Source: an uncultured Lachnospiraceae bacterium
GTDB lineage: Bacteria > Bacillota > Clostridia > Lachnospirales > Lachnospiraceae
Reading direction: 5' to 3'
Length of the DNA: 64,000 bases
Assembly (NCBI GenBank): GCA_945868435.1
Contig: CAMBLG010000012.1
Coordinates: 1-64,000 of the forward strand
Translations under genes and position numbers: made by a program
The notes under the pieces: model-generated
Told to the model about the DNA's origin: nothing
The model's database searches: none
The model's input: only the letters and a program-made list of their open reading frames with translations
Shown here: piece by piece, positions 62,087 through 64,000 of the stretch
Numbering within the stretch: position 1 is the stretch's first letter
How the letters are laid out: the number at the start of each line of letters is the position of its first letter

Positions 62087-63571
62087 TTACTCTAATACTC
62101 TGCGCACCTCTGTCGCATCAAAAACCACGTTTGCGACCTTATCCACCTCAATCCGGTACAGCGCATTGGCTGCCAGGTGTTCTGCCGCCTGTTCAATATC
62201 ACGGATTCCCGATGTGTTCCTGTGCAATTCGACCACCGCCTGTAACCCGTCCTCGGTTATGATGCACTCGTCCTCCTTAAGACCAATTCTCTTTAACACC
62301 TTCGGAAGCGCAAACTTAGAAAAGATAATCTTTTTCTCCTCCGGTGTGTAGTCCGGCAGTTCGATCACCGCAAATCGAGACAGAATCGGCGCACTGATCT
62401 GACTCTTATCATTGGCTGTGGCAATCGGATACACCCCGGTCGTCGGAATCATACACTCCATGTAATTGTCCGTAAATCCAAGATTATCCAACAACGTCAA
62501 AAGCACATCCGCCGGATTGCCATTGCCCTTGCCGGAAGCCGCCTTGTCCAGCTCATTGATGATAAATACCAGATTGGATTCCCCCGCCATGGCGAAGGCT
62601 TCCATAATGATGCCCGGCTTGGCGTTGGAATAGATTCTGGAGCTTCCGGTAAGCTGCTCCGGATCGTTGATGGAGCTCATATCCAGCGTTGTCCACGGAA
62701 GCTTCAAAATGCGTGCCACAGCATACGCGATCTGGGACTTTCCGGTTCCCGCCGGCCCGCAGATCAGGAGTCCATATGCCGGCAGGGTGTGGGTCCGGTT
62801 AATCTGAATGATGGTCTCCATAATCCTCTGCTTCACACGCTCCAGCCCATACAGCTCCTCATCCAGTATTTTCCTCGCTTCCACCGGATCGATGGATGCA
62901 AAATAATTGCTCTTCCACTGCACATTCATCATGATAGACAACGCTCTCTGAGCATGACGGCGCTCCTCCGGTGACACCTCCGAAGACTTGGCCACCGCAA
63001 GATTTCTTCTGGCCCAAAGCTGAATATTATCCGGCAGAGTCCTCCCTGCACAGGTAATGAAATCGGTGATGCTCTGAATGCTGGTAAGCTTCATGTCATC
63101 GCCGTCCTCGATGCCCTCCTCGTCCAGCTCCGTCTCGTCCGGGGCCTCGCTGGCCAACAGACGGTCAATCATAAACTGCAGAAAACCATCCTCTGCGGAA
63201 AGCTTTGTTCCGGCTCCTGCCCCCATCTCACGAATCTTGTACACCGCATATCCATCCGCATGGTTCTCCCCCGACAGACGGACCTTGATATGGTTCTCTC
63301 CCAGCCAACGCAACAGGCTCACGAATCGTGAATCAATCCGCAGAATATCCGCGCTGACTACGCCGTCCTCCTCCTGAAACTCGAAGGAGGTACGCTTTAC
63401 CGGATTGGTAAACATACCGCATGAGTGGTGCTTCCACTCCCGGCTCTGATTATCCAAAAGAAGCAGAGGCTTGTCCGCCGACGGCTGCCCCTCATTGGAA
63501 GAAAAGGTTGTGTATGTACACACAGCGACATTCTTCTCATCCGCTGTGCTGTTGAAATCAAATACCGGCAT
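62087..63571 (-). CDS. Lon-like AAA+ ATPase without protease domain
   Basis: 494 residues with GAGAGGA before the ATG. The N-terminal ~200 residues are not a recognised Lon N-domain. The AAA+ module (~225-420) is close to Lon: LDEELYGLERVKQRIMETI, Walker A GPAGTGKS at 272-279, GSSRIYSNAKPGIIMEAF (Lon: TYIGALPGRII) and sensor/arginine parts AKANDKSQ-like TANDKSQ and ILSRFAVIELPDYTPEEK. The S16 protease domain is absent. Walker B reads IINELDKA: asparagine replaces the usual aspartate before the catalytic glutamate. It may remodel rather than degrade its client. A 19-codon ORF with a terminator precedes it. Function unknown. Confidence 0.78.
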   Translation of the reverse strand: MPVFDFNSTADEKNVAVCTYTTFSSNEGQPSADKPLLLLDNQSREWKHHSCGMFTNPVKRTSFEFQEEDGVVSADILRIDSRFVSLLRWLGENHIKVRLSGENHADGYAVYKIREMGAGAGTKLSAEDGFLQFMIDRLLASEAPDETELDEEGIEDGDDMKLTSIQSITDFITCAGRTLPDNIQLWARRNLAVAKSSEVSPEERRHAQRALSIMMNVQWKSNYFASIDPVEARKILDEELYGLERVKQRIMETIIQINRTHTLPAYGLLICGPAGTGKSQIAYAVARILKLPWTTLDMSSINDPEQLTGSSRIYSNAKPGIIMEAFAMAGESNLVFIINELDKAASGKGNGNPADVLLTLLDNLGFTDNYMECMIPTTGVYPIATANDKSQISAPILSRFAVIELPDYTPEEKKIIFSKFALPKVLKRIGLKEDECIITEDGLQAVVELHRNTSGIRDIEQAAEHLAANALYRIEVDKVANVVFDATEVRRVLE

Positions 63572-63608
63572 CGCTTGTTCCTCTCTATCTATCTTATTTT
63601 TTTATAAG

Positions 63609-63644
63609 AAAAAAGGGCAGATTCGTATATTCCTCCGCCCTTTT
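63609..63644 (-). terminator. Terminator between leader ORF and Lon-like gene
   Basis: AAAAGGGCGGA/TCTGCCCTTTT (11 bp, one G-T pair, ~12-base loop) followed by T residues on the minus strand, 20 bases after the leader ORF and 38 before the AAA+ start. Confidence 0.8.
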
Positions 63645-63663
63645 CTGACAATTCCATATACAC

Positions 63664-63723
63664 TTAATCTGCTATTCTGTCTAATTCAGTAAGATTTACA
63701 CCAAGATCTGCTCCGCTTGGCAT
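63664..63723 (-). CDS. 19-codon leader ORF
   Basis: Encodes MPSGADLGVNLTELDRIAD. Its AAGGTG ribosome site is 6 bases before the ATG, and a consensus promoter ends only ~24 bases upstream. The transcript then meets a strong terminator before the Lon-like gene. It may be a leader peptide for attenuation or a genuine small protein with its own transcript. No run of a single amino acid suggests classic attenuation. Confidence 0.5.
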   Translation of the reverse strand: MPSGADLGVNLTELDRIAD

Positions 63724-63746
63724 AAAAATCACCTTCTTATATTTAT

Positions 63747-63775
63747 ATTATAACGGATTCCTGAATTTATGTAAA
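63747..63775 (-). promoter_or_regulatory. Strong promoter of the leader ORF
   Basis: On the minus strand TTTACA (63770-63775) and TATAAT (63747-63752) are 17 bases apart, near consensus. Confidence 0.75.
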
Positions 63776-63805
63776 GATTGGACCATTTGTTTTCCCGACT
63801 TTTTC

Positions 63806-63834
63806 TTGCAATCCGAATCTGCCAATACTACAAT
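63806..63834 (+). promoter_or_regulatory. Promoter of the right-edge gene
   Basis: TTGCAA (63806-63811) and TACAAT (63829-63834), 17 bases apart, 33 bases before the ATG at 63868. It is divergent from the leader-ORF promoter; the two share about 100 bases. Confidence 0.6.
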
Positions 63835-63867
63835 AACTATAAACATATGCGGAAATGGAGAAAACCA

Positions 63868-64000
63868 ATGAAAGAACGCATTCTATCCTATCGAAAACGA
63901 ATAGACACACTTCTGTCAGAAAAATCACCGGACACCGACTGGAATTTGGTACTTGAGGAGCATCTGGTTCAGATTGGCTTTTTCCAGCATGAACGTCTCA
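63868..64000 (+). CDS. Hypothetical protein, truncated by window edge
   Basis: The first 44 codons of a plus-strand gene that leaves the window. It opens MKERILSYRKRIDTLLSEK and continues to LEEHLVQIGFFQHERL. GGAG is 7 bases before the ATG and a good promoter lies upstream. The helical opening and the FFQHERL segment are reminiscent of small Lachnospiraceae proteins of unknown function, but I cannot name a family from so little. Confidence 0.6.
   Translation, partial: MKERILSYRKRIDTLLSEKSPDTDWNLVLEEHLVQIGFFQHERL

Noticed and set aside
1-64000. tRNA, rRNA or CRISPR loci
   Set aside because: I saw no cloverleaf-like genes, rRNA segments or regularly spaced repeats with unique spacers; the only array (37.4-37.8 kb) has no spacers.

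Overview
The window looks like a chromosomal segment of a gut-type Lachnospiraceae (class Clostridia). Supporting signs are the strong GGAGG ribosome sites, sigma-A promoters, Clostridia-type LexA boxes, a group-B-like [FeFe] hydrogenase, a CspB-type serine protease, VanZ/VanRS-like proteins, BIG2 surface proteins and several Lachnospiraceae-restricted small families. I cannot name a genus from sequence reading alone.

Region 1 (1 to about 11,700) is a decayed, rearranged prophage. A minus-strand train of small phage genes, coupled by ATGA overlaps, runs off the left edge. Further in are tail genes: a distal-tail-like protein, a large tail protein with an S74 chaperone domain, and a tail fibre with a discoidin-like end. 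Next to them lie broken pieces: the tail end of a PAPS-reductase-like gene, a tape-measure fragment, the C-terminus of a cytosine methyltransferase and the C-terminus of an XRE repressor. The fragments meet at sharp junctions that look like deletion scars. Cargo-like genes with their own signals sit among them: a DUF4145 protein, a BFD-like [2Fe-2S] protein, a zinc-ribbon membrane protein and a BIG2 protein.

Region 2 (11,700 to 37,200) is housekeeping and catabolic chromosome. It holds a four-repeat BIG2 surface protein, a nicotinamidase-type hydrolase, a GH2 glycosidase with a GPH sugar symporter and a divergent AraC regulator, a PocR/GGDEF/EAL c-di-GMP protein, a THUMP methyltransferase, a membrane-anchored amidase, ilvE, folC, degV, peptidases M18 and M32, a cold-shock protein and a Nudix hydrolase. 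It also holds a radical-SAM/DUF4130 pair under a consensus promoter bracketed by two LexA boxes, and an ABC exporter.

Region 3 (37,200 to 45,080) has an array of 82-bp hairpin repeats, the [FeFe] hydrogenase, the CspB-like protease, a glutamate-synthase-domain protein, a C39-like protease and a 430-bp imperfect palindrome of unknown nature.

Region 4 (45,080 to 64,000) is almost entirely minus strand. It carries a VanRS-like two-component system behind a GGDEF/GGDEF/EAL protein, a nucleotide cluster (pyrE, vanZ, a small membrane protein, an M29 peptidase, purE, then purM, purN, purD and a HAD phosphatase), a P-type ATPase under a yybP-ykoY (Mn2+) riboswitch, a chemotaxis receptor, and a Lon-like AAA+ protein without a protease domain preceded by a 19-codon leader ORF and a terminator.

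Best candidates for something undescribed are the SOS-controlled radical-SAM/DUF4130 pair, the 430-bp palindrome, the 82-bp hairpin array, and the leader-peptide/Lon-like AAA+ unit.
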